From Cyanobacteria bacterium REEB67 (GTDB lineage Bacteria > Cyanobacteriota > Vampirovibrionia > Obscuribacterales > Obscuribacteraceae), in contig JAGXAB010000020.1 in the NCBI GenBank assembly GCA_018971775.1, forward strand, positions 1 through 64,000: DNA of 64,000 bases. Direction: 5' to 3'. Each line of letters starts with the position of its first letter. Positions within the stretch are counted from its first letter, which is position 1. The notes under the pieces are model-generated. The model ran no database searches. It saw only the letters and a program-made list of their open reading frames with translations, and was not told the DNA's origin. Below are positions 47,234-56,927 of this stretch, in pieces. Made by a program: the position numbers and the translations under genes.

Positions 47234-48721
47234 GTGGCAGTCTTTTTGAAAAGAAACGCCTTGATTTCATTTGCATTTAGCATGAGCCTGAGCATGAGTC
47301 TTAGTATTTTCGCTGCGGCGATGCTTGCCACTCCGCTCATTTTATCGGCAGCGGTTCCGGCTAACGCTCAGTATGCCGAGCAAACGGCCCAGGCCGCGAC
47401 ATACTATCAAAGAGCCCTGCAAGCCTTTGCCATCAAAAATTATGCCGGCGCGGCCGAATATTGCAAACAGTCGATGAAACTCGACCCGCGCAATAAAAAC
47501 GTACCGCACCTGGCGGCCCTGAGTTATTCCGAAACCGGTGATTTTTACAACGCCAATGTCATGTTCCGCGCCGCACTTTCGCTCGATTACAACTTTGTCG
47601 AGTGCCACAATAACTACGGCATTTTCTACAATAAAAAGGGCGAGCCGGAAGAGGCCAAAAAGCAATTTAAAGAGTGTATCAGGCTCAATCCAAGCTATGC
47701 CAAAGCTTATTACAACCTCGGCACCACGCTGGAAAAACAAGCCGATCTCGACGGTGCGGTGACAAACTACAAAACGGCGATTCGCCTCGATCCGAATTAT
47801 TTTGACGCCCAGCGAGATCTAGGCCTGGTCCTCTTTCAAAAATTTGAGCGCGGTGATTCCGGTGAAATATCAGAGAGTCTGGAGAAACTCTTGATTGCAG
47901 CCAAACTCGTGCCGACCAATCCGATGATTCACTTTCATCTAGGTCACATCTATTGCTGCAACGGCAATCTCGATGAAGGCGAAAGCCAGTTGAAAGAAGC
48001 TCTGATGAATGACGTCAGCCTCGCCGCCGCTCACTTTGAACTCGGCCGCCTGCGCTATCTGCGCGGCGATCCCAACCGTGCTCTCTTTGAAATGAAAGCA
48101 GCGCAAAAAATCAATCCCCTGATTGCCGAGTCGAAAAAATATCCCTCCCTCGATCGCATCAAAGTGAAAGAGTATCAGGGTAAATGCGAAGAATTGACTG
48201 AAAATTACAGCCAGGCGATCGAGTCGTGGAAAGACGTGGCATCGTTAACGGCAAACAATGCCGCTACCAAAAAGCACATCAACGAACTGACCAAGCTCGC
48301 TCATCAGGGCGGCCACCGCGATAAACGCGCCGCTGACCCGGAAGAAATAAAAAGTGAAATCGCACGCGGTATCGAGCAAACCAACGCAGGCGATCTGGAA
48401 GCAGCCAAAGAGACTTTTACAAAAGTCCGCGAAATGGATCCGAAAAACTTCATCCCCTGCCAGAATCTCGGTTTAATCTACGAATCGCAAAACGACCTCA
48501 ATCAAGCCATACCGCTTTATCAACAGGCCCTTAATCTAAAGCCAAAATATGACGGTTTGTATTACAACATGGCCTATATTTTAGAGCAGCTCGACAGGCG
48601 CGCCGAAGCCGGTGCCTGGTACAGGCGCTTCCACGATCTGGCCGGCAAGTATCCCTACGATCCCAAACACATCGTCTCCTTGCAGCAAGAAGACGCCCGG
48701 GTCAAGGCCACGCAAAAATAA
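47234..48721 (+). CDS. Secreted TPR-repeat protein
   Basis: The frame is open from GTG 47132, but GTG 47234 has GGGAG 7 nt upstream and yields a clear signal peptide ('MAVFLKRNALISFAF' to 'AVPANAQ'), so a 495-residue exported protein is preferred. About nine TPR units follow in two blocks ('AYYNLGTTLEKQADLDGAVT', 'PCQNLGLIYESQNDLNQAIP') separated by a charged stretch near 'HRDKRAADPEEIKSE'. It is probably a periplasmic scaffold. It lies 17 nt before panB but has no functional link to it. Confidence 0.85.
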   Translation: MAVFLKRNALISFAFSMSLSMSLSIFAAAMLATPLILSAAVPANAQYAEQTAQAATYYQRALQAFAIKNYAGAAEYCKQSMKLDPRNKNVPHLAALSYSETGDFYNANVMFRAALSLDYNFVECHNNYGIFYNKKGEPEEAKKQFKECIRLNPSYAKAYYNLGTTLEKQADLDGAVTNYKTAIRLDPNYFDAQRDLGLVLFQKFERGDSGEISESLEKLLIAAKLVPTNPMIHFHLGHIYCCNGNLDEGESQLKEALMNDVSLAAAHFELGRLRYLRGDPNRALFEMKAAQKINPLIAESKKYPSLDRIKVKEYQGKCEELTENYSQAIESWKDVASLTANNAATKKHINELTKLAHQGGHRDKRAADPEEIKSEIARGIEQTNAGDLEAAKETFTKVREMDPKNFIPCQNLGLIYESQNDLNQAIPLYQQALNLKPKYDGLYYNMAYILEQLDRRAEAGAWYRRFHDLAGKYPYDPKHIVSLQQEDARVKATQK

Positions 48722-48738
48722 CCTGCTAATATTTGGCT

Positions 48739-49614
48739 ATGAGCAAAGCAGTTTCGACGATAACCTTGCAGAAGTACAAGCGCGACGGTCGCAAGATAGT
48801 CGCTCTCACCGCCTACGACTATTCGATGGCCAAGATCCTCGATAAGGCCGGCGTCGATCTGATCCTGGTCGGCGATAGCCTGGCTATGGTCGCCCTCGGC
48901 CATCGCACCACCCATGCCGTGACCATGGACGAGATGTTGCATCACACCAGAGCCGTCACTCGCGGTGTGAGTACAGCCATGGTGGTGGCCGATCTTCCTT
49001 TTATGAGCTATCAAGTTGACATCACCCAGGCGATCATGAACGCCGGCCGTTTCGTCAAAGAAGCACAAGCCCACGCCGTCAAGCTGGAAGGCGCCACCAG
49101 ACTCAATCTAGAAATAATAGAACGTCTCGTTGGTATGGGCATACCGGTGATGGGCCACCTCGGCTACACGCCTCAGGCCATCCATGGTCTTGGCGGAGCC
49201 AGGGTACAGGGGCGCTCCGCCGAAGAAGCGGTCAAGCTTATAGACGATGCCCGGGCCCTGGAAATGGCCGGTTGTTTTTCGGTGGTGCTGGAAATGGTGC
49301 CGACTGTCGTGGCCAAAATGGTCACCGAAAAATTGAAAATACCGACAGTCGGTATAGGCGCCGGCAATGTCTGCGACGGACAGATACTCGTCACCGATGA
49401 TTTGCTCGGCAAATTTACCGACTTTTTGCCCCGCTTTGTACGTCGCTACGCCGAGCTTTCGCAGATCTGCGAAGATGCCGTCGGCCGCTACGCAGAAGAC
49501 GTAAAAAGCACAGACTTTCCCAATGCGGCCGAGTCGTTTTTATTGCCTAAGGACGAAGAAGAGCTGCTCTACAAGCTTTTGCACATGGAAGGGGCGGCGG
49601 GCGAAGTCTGCTGA
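48739..49614 (+). CDS. panB: 3-methyl-2-oxobutanoate hydroxymethyltransferase
   Basis: First step of pantothenate synthesis: transfers a one-carbon unit from methylene-tetrahydrofolate to 2-oxoisovalerate, giving ketopantoate. The 291 residues carry 'ALTAYDYSMAKILDKAGVDL' and 'VGDSLAMVALGH' (metal-binding Asp), then 'VVADLPFMSY' and 'GIPVMGHLGYTPQ'. 'VVLEMVPTVVA' holds the catalytic Glu. ATG 48739 is preferred to the in-frame TTG 48733. No panC is adjacent. Confidence 0.97.
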   Translation: MSKAVSTITLQKYKRDGRKIVALTAYDYSMAKILDKAGVDLILVGDSLAMVALGHRTTHAVTMDEMLHHTRAVTRGVSTAMVVADLPFMSYQVDITQAIMNAGRFVKEAQAHAVKLEGATRLNLEIIERLVGMGIPVMGHLGYTPQAIHGLGGARVQGRSAEEAVKLIDDARALEMAGCFSVVLEMVPTVVAKMVTEKLKIPTVGIGAGNVCDGQILVTDDLLGKFTDFLPRFVRRYAELSQICEDAVGRYAEDVKSTDFPNAAESFLLPKDEEELLYKLLHMEGAAGEVC

Positions 49615-49697
49615 GCGCCAGGGCCGAGCACCATATGTAGTGCTGCAGACGAGCAAATAGCCTATCCAATAAAGCGGTATCAACAGTGGTGCCGGCC

Positions 49698-49719
49698 CAA
49701 TTAGCGCCACCTCTAATTG
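49698..49719. terminator. Hairpin between convergent panB and EamA genes
   Basis: CAATTAG (49698-49704) and CTAATTG (49713-49719) pair over an 8-nt loop in the short convergent gap. There is no U-tract, so it is only a possible shared terminator. Confidence 0.35.
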
Positions 49720-49725
49720 TTGGAG

Positions 49726-50154
49726 TTAGCCCTGACCGCGGGCGATTACAAAAAGCCCGGCCGCTATCAGCGTTGCACCAATCATTTTGGGCACTGTCAC
49801 CGCTTCATGCAAGACGAGAAATGCGAGCAGCACGGCAACAACGACACTGCCCTTATCGATTAGAGCGACGGTCGAGACATCGCCCATCTTGATTGCCTTG
49901 TAATAAAAGATCCATGACAGTGTAGTGGTGACGGCGGAAGCGCCGAGCCAGAGCCAGTTTGGTGTTTTGAGCAGGGCCCATTCTTTGTGCGGCACGACAA
50001 ACCAGGCAAAGACCAAAACAAAGACGAAAACGAAACAGGTGCGGATCGTCAGACCGAGATCACCGGAAATATTGACCAGGCCTTTCTTGGCGATTACCGA
50101 AGTAAAACCGGCGAAAAACATCGAGATAAATGCGTAGGCGACCCAGGTATTCAC
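49726..50154 (-). CDS. Half-size EamA/DMT family transporter
   Basis: The 142-residue protein is almost entirely hydrophobic with about five membrane helices and a single EamA repeat ('WVAYAFISMFFAGFTSVIAK', 'DVSTVALIDKGSVVVAVLLA', 'KMIGATLIAAGLFVIA'). Full-length DMT exporters have two such repeats; single-repeat members work as dimers, as EmrE/SMR do. The substrate is unknown. It lies 12 nt after the zinc-ribbon gene on the same strand. Confidence 0.88.
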   Translation of the reverse strand: MNTWVAYAFISMFFAGFTSVIAKKGLVNISGDLGLTIRTCFVFVFVLVFAWFVVPHKEWALLKTPNWLWLGASAVTTTLSWIFYYKAIKMGDVSTVALIDKGSVVVAVLLAFLVLHEAVTVPKMIGATLIAAGLFVIARGQG

Positions 50155-50166
50155 AGAACGGCTCGA

Positions 50167-50424
50167 TCAGCAGGTGCTGCAGGAATGAGAAGTACACGAT
50201 CCACAGCCATGACCGCCGGAGGATTTCGCCGATGATGAAGATGATGATCTCGTGCCCTGGCCGACATCGGGGGTGGTGCCGCCCGAGCGGATAAACATAT
50301 TCCAGATGCGGCTGACATTGGCCGAGCCGCAATGGCTGCAACTGGTCTCACTGCTGTCGGTCATAGAGCGCTCGACCGTAAAAGCTTCACGGCATTCCTG
50401 GCAGCGATAATCGTAACTTGGCAT
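50167..50424 (-). CDS. FmdB-family zinc-ribbon protein
   Basis: The 85-residue protein begins 'MPSYDYRCQECREAFTVERS', the FmdB regulatory-family opening, with CxxC pairs at 8/11 and 33/36. A Ser run and a Cys/His/Gly-rich tail ('GCGSCTSHSCSTC') could bind further metal. The family is proposed to be regulatory but is poorly characterised. It lies between the site-2 protease and the EamA gene on the same strand. Confidence 0.9.
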   Translation of the reverse strand: MPSYDYRCQECREAFTVERSMTDSSETSCSHCGSANVSRIWNMFIRSGGTTPDVGQGTRSSSSSSAKSSGGHGCGSCTSHSCSTC

Positions 50425-50465
50425 TTTTCAGTGACCTATTTTTATCATCAGACAGATAGACAGAC

Positions 50466-51785
50466 TTAGGGAGTGACAATCGGGATGACCGGAACACCTT
50501 TTGAAGTGGCCGATGTTTCGCCGGCCTTCTTCGGATTGGCCTCGGCCTTGTTACTCGCTTTTTCGGCTTCGCTCTTTTCTAAAACGGACTGCTCAGTTGG
50601 AGCAGCAGCGGGCTCGGTACCAGGGGCAGCGGGCTCGACTTTTTTCTCGGCGCCGGGAGGCTTCATATCCAGTTTACCGCTGACCAGGGCGGTGACGTCG
50701 TTAAACATGACAACCACCATTAAAACAAGCAGGGAGAGGAAGCCCCATTTCACTATTTCACCCTGGAAGTGTTCTTCCATCGGCTTGCGCCGGATCGCCT
50801 CAATAGTCATAAAGGCGAGGTGGCCGCCATCGAGGGCGGGCCAGGGAATGAGGTTGACGATAGCCAGATCCATCGAGATCAAAATTGTGAACATGAAAAG
50901 CTGACGCCAATCTTGTTGGGCGATATCGGCCCCGATTTTGATCACGGCTAGAACACCGTGGAAGTCCTGGAAGCCGGGCGCGGGCTTGGCTGGCGTGCCC
51001 TTCGGATGAGGTTTTGGGATGACATTGGAGAAGAGCTGGCCCATCGCCTGCACCATCGCCCAGGTCTTGCTGGACAATTCGCTGTAAGCAGTACCGGCCA
51101 TTTGCACCGGATTGCCTTCTACTTTTTCGTATTTGACTTTGTCGGCGCCGCCGAGCTGCATACCGACCCGACCTTCGTCATTGGTCGTCATCGGCAGGTC
51201 AATGGCCTGACCGCCGCGGTTGACGTGTACAACCACAGGCGTATTTTTGCGGGAGCCGAGATAGTTGACGACATCTTCGGGGCTGTTCACTTTGGTACTG
51301 TCGATCGAGACCAGCTCATCTTTTACATGGATGCCGGCCTGCCGAGCAATTGGATTGCCCGGTGGCAGATCGAGGACGGCTGTAGCTTGAATCGGCTTGC
51401 CGACGCTATAGAGCATGACCAGCATGACGATGTAGGCAAAGATGATGTTGAAGCCGACACCGGCGAAAGCGACGAGCATGCGCTGCCAGATCGGAAACTT
51501 TTTGAAAGGATTGAGCTTGAGGCCGAAGACCTCTTCTGAGACGTTGGATTCGTCACCGAGCTCGGGGATGGCCACAAATCCGCCGAGGACCAGAGCATAG
51601 ATGCGAAATTCCGTACTCCAGCGTTTGCCGATCGCCACATATGGGCCGAAGGGCAATCCGAAGCCGAATACCGGAGTCTGAAAGCCGAAAAATCTGGCCA
51701 CCAGGAAGTGACCGCATTCATGAACGATGATTAAGATGCTCAAAATGGCCAGCATCGTAAATATGGCAAAGGCTTTTTCGGGCAA
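50466..51785 (-). CDS. rseP: RIP metalloprotease (site-2 protease, RseP/MmpA-like)
   Basis: Intramembrane zinc protease of family M50 that cuts membrane-bound anti-sigma factors and signal-peptide remnants. The N-terminal helix holds the HExxH site 'VHECGHFLVA' (His22, Glu23, His26). A PDZ domain follows around residues 150-215 ('VKDELVSIDSTKVNSPEDVV'), and the C-terminal motif is 'IVNLIPWPALDGGHL' with the third ligand Asp. A Pro/Ala/Glu-rich tail of about 70 residues is extra. It is likely to act in the envelope stress response, although no anti-sigma factor is nearby. Confidence 0.94.
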   Translation of the reverse strand: MPEKAFAIFTMLAILSILIIVHECGHFLVARFFGFQTPVFGFGLPFGPYVAIGKRWSTEFRIYALVLGGFVAIPELGDESNVSEEVFGLKLNPFKKFPIWQRMLVAFAGVGFNIIFAYIVMLVMLYSVGKPIQATAVLDLPPGNPIARQAGIHVKDELVSIDSTKVNSPEDVVNYLGSRKNTPVVVHVNRGGQAIDLPMTTNDEGRVGMQLGGADKVKYEKVEGNPVQMAGTAYSELSSKTWAMVQAMGQLFSNVIPKPHPKGTPAKPAPGFQDFHGVLAVIKIGADIAQQDWRQLFMFTILISMDLAIVNLIPWPALDGGHLAFMTIEAIRRKPMEEHFQGEIVKWGFLSLLVLMVVVMFNDVTALVSGKLDMKPPGAEKKVEPAAPGTEPAAAPTEQSVLEKSEAEKASNKAEANPKKAGETSATSKGVPVIPIVTP

Positions 51786-51867
51786 AGCTATAGATCCTCA
51801 AATTCAGGCCAGACGGCAAGGCCGAGTCGCCTCAGCAAATCTAGCCTGGTATTGCCTTTGGGCTAAA

Positions 51868-53730
51868 TTAGATGGACCCGTTCGGGCCGCTGAGATCACC
51901 TATAGATTCTATCGTGACATCTTTATAGTAATACGAGAGAATCTGTCCTGCATTATAACCCTTGTCGGCGAGGGCTTTGGCCCCCCATTGCGAGAGCCCG
52001 AGTCCGTGCCCGAAGCCCCGACCGCTGAAAACATAGGCGCCGTCGGCCTGATAGACGCTAAACTGGGTGCTGGGAAGGTTAAGAAGCTTGCGTACTTCCG
52101 AGCCCGTGAGCAGACGGCCGCCACCGGTGCTGGAAGCGACGACATGACGCACTCTTTGCGAATCGCTCTTATAGCGGCTGACAACAAAAAATCCGGTCAG
52201 CTGCTCGGAAATATCCGGGTTGAAACCGAGGCTTTTATTTAGCTGAGCAACGCTGAAGCTGCGCTGCCAGGTAAAAAGCGGGGCGGCATCGTCATAATCG
52301 GGCACTGACTTGAGATAGGGAAGCGGCTTGCTCCAGACATTTTCGGCCAGCTCGGTACTACCACCGCTGGTGCTATGAAAAAAAGCCGATATCACCTGAG
52401 CATTTTGCTTGAGGACCAGTCCGGCCGTAACAGCGCAGGCCACATTGGTCTCGATTGTTTCAGAAGCAACGCCGCGATAGACCTGATCTTCTACGGTATC
52501 TTTGACGTCATAACCGTCCGCTCTGTGCTTACCGAGATTGGCCACGACATAGGACCGGGCGGCTATCGCCTGGGCTTTCAAGACTTCCTGGGGCCAGAGA
52601 CTGGGCACCTCGGACGGTACCACTGACAAAAGATAGTCTTCGATCTTGACGACGTTGATAGCGGCGATACTGGTCGTAGCGCCTCCAGAAGCAGCGATCG
52701 GACGCAGGATCAAGCAGCCGCGATAAAGTTTGCCCCCGACGCCGACTAGTGGTACGGCTCCGGCGCTGCCGTCGCCGGCAGGTATAACCATATAACCGCC
52801 GTTCAAATCATCGCGCAGAGCGGGCAGAGCAAAACGATTCTCGGCAAAATTGGCTGCATTGGCTGGTAGATATGCCGCTCTCTGAATGCTGCCAAAACCA
52901 AGATTTTGATTGGTGGCCTGTGTCTGAGCGACATCAATGGAGGTTTTACCGTTGAACACCAATCTCTGGGCAGAAACTGTCCCGGAGGCAATGACGCCGC
53001 CACCATATCTGCCACCAGAGCGACTGTTCGCCGCGTAATCGGAGCGTCTCCCAGTTCCAGAAGAAGCGAGATTGAGAGTCCATGAACTGCGCGGACCGAC
53101 TCTGGCCACAAGCGATCCATCGGAGGCGTAGATGCTGCCGCCATCGGGCAGGTCGAGGTCGACTTTGGAAGAAGGCCAACCGATCAAAACTCTGACGGTC
53201 TGGTTTTTGGCGCCGGCATAGGGACTTTTGAAGACATTGCCAAAAGCGCCGTCCAAATTACTACCGGCGCTACTGCCGGCATTGTTGCTTGCACTATTAC
53301 TGGAACCGGCGGTGGTGTCAGCATTTCCCCTGGACTGAGGGGCGGCCGCCTGGACAGAGGCGGAGCCAGCGGTCAGAGCGATACTGCCCGCTACAGTGAG
53401 GGCGCAAAAGAAATTGCGCCAGACCGAACGGCCACCGGCACTGGAGGAGGATTTTTTACGATTGTCGCTCTCGGGGCTATGGAAAGGAGCCGATGACTGC
53501 GAAGCTTCCAGTCGACCTGCCACCATCCAGGGTGACACATTTTTTTTCTGATTTTCTAAAACAGTTGCCGCCGCCTGCATATCTTTTATATACAGGAGCC
53601 TGGTCTCAGCCGCTATATAGGCTTCGACTGCCACCGTAATCGCCACCAGCTCCTCTTCGCTCGGAATCGGCTCAACGTGCGTCGGAGCAGCATTACTGGC
53701 TAAAACTGGGCTGGGGATCGACTTTACCAT
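51868..53730 (-). CDS. SpoIID/LytB-domain protein with membrane anchor
   Basis: SpoIID-type domains are peptidoglycan lytic transglycosylases or LytB-type amidase enhancers. Family marks are 'LLSVVPSEVPSLWPQEVLKA' with the catalytic-type Glu, 'QAIAARSYVVANLGKH', 'FHSTSGGST' and 'GRGFGHGLGLSQWGAKALAD'. About 100 charged residues precede one hydrophobic segment ('FFCALTVAGSIALTAGSA'), implying a cytoplasmic N-terminal region and an anchored outer domain. GTG 53757 is possible, but ATG 53730 is preferred; TATAAT stands 7 nt before that ATG, with only a distant AGGGA. Confidence 0.9.
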   Translation of the reverse strand: MVKSIPSPVLASNAAPTHVEPIPSEEELVAITVAVEAYIAAETRLLYIKDMQAAATVLENQKKNVSPWMVAGRLEASQSSAPFHSPESDNRKKSSSSAGGRSVWRNFFCALTVAGSIALTAGSASVQAAAPQSRGNADTTAGSSNSASNNAGSSAGSNLDGAFGNVFKSPYAGAKNQTVRVLIGWPSSKVDLDLPDGGSIYASDGSLVARVGPRSSWTLNLASSGTGRRSDYAANSRSGGRYGGGVIASGTVSAQRLVFNGKTSIDVAQTQATNQNLGFGSIQRAAYLPANAANFAENRFALPALRDDLNGGYMVIPAGDGSAGAVPLVGVGGKLYRGCLILRPIAASGGATTSIAAINVVKIEDYLLSVVPSEVPSLWPQEVLKAQAIAARSYVVANLGKHRADGYDVKDTVEDQVYRGVASETIETNVACAVTAGLVLKQNAQVISAFFHSTSGGSTELAENVWSKPLPYLKSVPDYDDAAPLFTWQRSFSVAQLNKSLGFNPDISEQLTGFFVVSRYKSDSQRVRHVVASSTGGGRLLTGSEVRKLLNLPSTQFSVYQADGAYVFSGRGFGHGLGLSQWGAKALADKGYNAGQILSYYYKDVTIESIGDLSGPNGSI

Positions 53731-53790
53731 GGTTGTAATTATATCCCTGACAAGCACTTTGTCGAGGATATTCGCCGGGCAAACAGTTGT

Positions 53791-53822
53791 CAGGCGAGTC
53801 TGATATTACTCAGACTCGCCTG
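53791..53822. terminator. Strong hairpin at the end of the ATP synthase cluster
   Basis: CAGGCGAGTCTGA (53791-53803) and TCAGACTCGCCTG (53810-53822) form a perfect 13-bp stem with a 6-nt loop, 34 nt after the atpG stop. It lacks a U-tract on the minus strand, so it may stabilise the 3' end or work as a factor-dependent terminator. Confidence 0.6.
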
Positions 53823-53855
53823 AAAGAGGCTTATGCAATTTTTCAGGCTGGAGAC

Positions 53856-54740
53856 TTAGCCTTTGAGAGCTTCGGCGCCGGCGACGATTTCGAGCAATTC
53901 CTGGGTGATCGCCGCTTGTCTGGCTTTGTTGTAGATCAAAGTCAAACCGCTGATCAAATCGCGAGCATTGTTCGAAGCGTTTGTCATGGCATTCATACGG
54001 GCGGCGAGCTCGGAAGCGGAGGCTTCGAGAAGAGCCTGATAAATGGTGTTTTCGATGTACTTCGGCAGGAGCTCGCGCTCCATCACGTCGATGATGCTGG
54101 GCTCGAACAAACGAATCGGCTGGAGCGGTCTTTGCTCTTCGGCTTTGGGCATCTGCACGGGCAGATAGCGGGTATTTTTCACTTCCGAACGCAGCAGCGA
54201 AAGAAAGTCGGTGCCGACGATTTCGATGGCGTCGACCTGACCGGAGGTGAAATATTCCGAAGCTTGCCCGGCAATAAGCTTTGCTTCTTCAACGGTCGGG
54301 ATGGCCGGCAGCAAGGTGAAGGGTTTGCCGAGCTTCTCGACTTTGATGTTTTTGAAGAAAGAAACAGCCTTCAAACCGACCAGCATCAAAGCGACTTCTT
54401 TGCCTTCGGCTTTGAGGGCACTGACGCGAGCCAGTACTTCTCTGAAAATGGTGCTGTTGTAAGAACCGCACAAACCGCGGTCTGACGACAAAACAATCAA
54501 AGCCACTTTTTTGATATTGCGACGCTCGAGCAAATAAAGACCTTGCAAGTCAACCGGGCTGACTTCGGCCATTACTTCACTCAAAACACGGACAATACCC
54601 TTGGTGAAAGGGCGGGCGGCTACCACACGCGCTTGCGCACGTCTGACTTTTGCCGCCGCCACCATCTTCATGGCTCTGGTGATTTTTTGAGTTGACTGGA
54701 CAGATCTTATTCTCTGTCTGATCGCCTTGAGGTTAGCCAT
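53856..54740 (-). CDS. atpG: ATP synthase gamma subunit
   Basis: Central rotor stalk of F1. The 294-residue protein has the N-terminal helix 'LKAIRQRIRSVQSTQKITRA MKMVAAAK' pattern (split here for length), 'LSSDRGLCGSYNSTIF', and the C-terminal 'NARDLISGLTLIYNKARQAA ITQELLEIV' region. The chloroplast and cyanobacterial gamma has an extra regulatory insert of 30-40 residues; at 294 residues with no obvious insert, this one appears to lack it or most of it. It is the last gene of the cluster. Confidence 0.96.
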   Translation of the reverse strand: MANLKAIRQRIRSVQSTQKITRAMKMVAAAKVRRAQARVVAARPFTKGIVRVLSEVMAEVSPVDLQGLYLLERRNIKKVALIVLSSDRGLCGSYNSTIFREVLARVSALKAEGKEVALMLVGLKAVSFFKNIKVEKLGKPFTLLPAIPTVEEAKLIAGQASEYFTSGQVDAIEIVGTDFLSLLRSEVKNTRYLPVQMPKAEEQRPLQPIRLFEPSIIDVMERELLPKYIENTIYQALLEASASELAARMNAMTNASNNARDLISGLTLIYNKARQAAITQELLEIVAGAEALKG

Positions 54741-54759
54741 CTAATTTATATCCCTGTTT

Positions 54760-56283
54760 TTAAGCCTTGAAAAAGTTCTCTTTGAATTTTTTGACAGCAT
54801 CAATGATTGCTTTTTCGTCTTCGTCGGTGATTTTGTCACCGGCATCGAGCTTGGTTTCGATTGCTTTGGCTTGAGCTGAGAGATATTTGAACCACTCGGC
54901 TTTGAATTTCTGGATATTTTTGCCATCGACATCATCAAGCAAACCTTTGTTGGCGGCGAAGATGATCGAGACCTGTTGGGCCTGGGAAAGCGGCTGATAC
55001 TGAGGTTGTTTCAGTACTTCGGTGAGCTTCTGACCGCGGCGGATCTGATCCTGGGTGGATTTGTCGAGGTCGGAGGCAAACTGGGCGAATGCTTCCAGTT
55101 CTCTAAATTGAGCGAGGTCGAGACGGAGCTTACCGGCCACCGCTTTCATCGCTTTGGTCTGAGCGGAGCCACCGACGCGGCTTACCGAGATACCGGCGTT
55201 GATAGCGGGGCGCACACCGGCGTAGAACAAGTCGGTTTCGAGGAAGATCTGACCGTCGGTGATCGAGATGACGTTTGTCGGAATGTAGGCCGATACGTCA
55301 CCGGCTTGAGTTTCGATGATCGGAAGAGCGGTGAGCGATCCGGCACCAAGCTTGTCTGAAAGTTTGGCGGCGCGCTCGAGCAAGCGGCTATGGAGATAGA
55401 AAACGTCTCCGGGGAAGGCTTCACGACCCGGCGGACGACGGAGCAGAAGCGACATCGTACGGTAGGCGTTAGCGTGTTTGGACAGGTCATCATAAACAAC
55501 AAGGGCGTGTTGGCCCTTCTTCATGAAGTACTCACCCATGGTGACGCCGGAATAGGCGGCGAGGAACTGGAGAGCGGGAGCGGCTGTGGCCGGAGCGTCA
55601 ACGATGATCGTGTACTCCATGGCGCCGTGATCTTCCAAAATTTTCTGGATCTTACCGACGTTGGCGTTTTTCTGACCGATGGCGACGTAGATGCAAATCG
55701 GACGGTTGGGCTGGTTTTTCTGGTTGATGATGGCATCGATGGCGACGGCGGTTTTACCGGTCTGACGGTCACCGATAATGAGCTCGCGTTGACCGCGGCC
55801 GATCGGGATCATACCGTCGATTGCGGCGATACCTGTCATCAAAGGCTCGTGTACCGATTTTCTCGATACGATGCCGGGCGCTTTTACTTCGATAGCGGAA
55901 AATTCAGTGGCGTTGATCGGGCCCTTGCCGTCGAGGGGCAGACCGAGCGGGTCGACAACGCGACCGAGCAGGGCTTCGCCGACCGGTACGGAGGCGATTT
56001 TGCCGGTCGTCGAGACCTGCATGCCTTCGTAGATTTTGCGGCCTTCACCGAGGACGACCACACCGACGTTGTCTTCTTCAAGGTTCAAAACCATACCCAT
56101 GGTTTTGTCCGGATCGTCAAACTCCACCAGTTCACCGGCCATGGCTTTTTCCATGCCATAAACGCGGGCGATACCGTCGCCAACCTGAAGGACGCTGCCC
56201 ACGTTGGATACGTTGAGAGTAGCGCGATACTTCTCGAGTTGAGACTTGAGCACTGATGTGATTTCGTCGGGCCTGATTGCCAT
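54760..56283 (-). CDS. atpA: ATP synthase alpha subunit
   Basis: Non-catalytic nucleotide-binding subunit of F1. The 507-residue protein has the P-loop '[15 protein letters not shown]' and the family signature '[17 protein letters not shown]'. The catalytic Arg finger lies in this last segment. It follows atpH by 45 nt, and atpG follows by 19 nt. Its partner beta subunit is not encoded in the window. Confidence 0.98.
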   Translation of the reverse strand: MAIRPDEITSVLKSQLEKYRATLNVSNVGSVLQVGDGIARVYGMEKAMAGELVEFDDPDKTMGMVLNLEEDNVGVVVLGEGRKIYEGMQVSTTGKIASVPVGEALLGRVVDPLGLPLDGKGPINATEFSAIEVKAPGIVSRKSVHEPLMTGIAAIDGMIPIGRGQRELIIGDRQTGKTAVAIDAIINQKNQPNRPICIYVAIGQKNANVGKIQKILEDHGAMEYTIIVDAPATAAPALQFLAAYSGVTMGEYFMKKGQHALVVYDDLSKHANAYRTMSLLLRRPPGREAFPGDVFYLHSRLLERAAKLSDKLGAGSLTALPIIETQAGDVSAYIPTNVISITDGQIFLETDLFYAGVRPAINAGISVSRVGGSAQTKAMKAVAGKLRLDLAQFRELEAFAQFASDLDKSTQDQIRRGQKLTEVLKQPQYQPLSQAQQVSIIFAANKGLLDDVDGKNIQKFKAEWFKYLSAQAKAIETKLDAGDKITDEDEKAIIDAVKKFKENFFKA

Positions 56284-56328
56284 GATTGATTTGACCTCTA
56301 GGTTCTTTTCTTATTGCTGAATTTGGAT

Positions 56329-56874
56329 CTAAACGGACAGAAGAGTTTTTTCCAGGGAGCGTAGTTGACCTTTCAAGCTGCCGTCGATGACCTGGTCGCC
56401 CATTTTGAGCACCAGCCCACCGATCAAGCTCGGGTCTACTTTTACTTCGAGCTCGAGGGTCTTACCGAGATGCTCGGCGAGCTGAGCTTTGATATTGGCG
56501 ATAGCGCTATCGGCGAGGGGCTCGGAACAAGAAAGGGAAGCGCTCAAAATATTTTTGCGCTGGTTGAGCAATTCGCGATAGTTGCTTTCGATAAAAGGAA
56601 TGAGATTGAGACGACGCTTATCGGCCAGAAGACCGATCAGGTTGTCGGCAAGCTCGCTGATTTTGCCTTGAAAAAGGGAGCTCAGGAAGCGCTTTTTCTC
56701 GGTCGAATCTATAGAAGGATGATTGATGATGATCGTCATATCGCGATCGGAGGCGATCACGTCGGCGATCAATTTCAATTCATTGAGCATCTGCTCTTCT
56801 TGTCTGGCGCTAACTGCAAGGTCAAGGACCGCTTCAGCGTACTTACTCGCTATGCCTTGCAATTCGGTATTCAT
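56329..56874 (-). CDS. atpH: ATP synthase delta subunit
   Basis: Connects the peripheral stalk to the top of F1. The 181-residue protein has the helical N-terminal domain ('ASKYAEAVLDLAVSARQEEQ') and the conserved C-terminal strand 'VDPSLIGGLVLKMGDQVIDG SLKGQL' (split for length). The length is typical and it is placed between b and alpha as in other atp operons. Confidence 0.95.
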   Translation of the reverse strand: MNTELQGIASKYAEAVLDLAVSARQEEQMLNELKLIADVIASDRDMTIIINHPSIDSTEKKRFLSSLFQGKISELADNLIGLLADKRRLNLIPFIESNYRELLNQRKNILSASLSCSEPLADSAIANIKAQLAEHLGKTLELEVKVDPSLIGGLVLKMGDQVIDGSLKGQLRSLEKTLLSV

Positions 56875-56927
56875 CTAATCTCTTTCCTCGATGATTTGAA
56901 ACGGACGATTCTGCCCTGGGCAATGCA

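Noticed and set aside
55390-56256. Long plus-strand frame opposite atpA
   Set aside because: Shadow of atpA, whose motifs are all intact on the minus strand.
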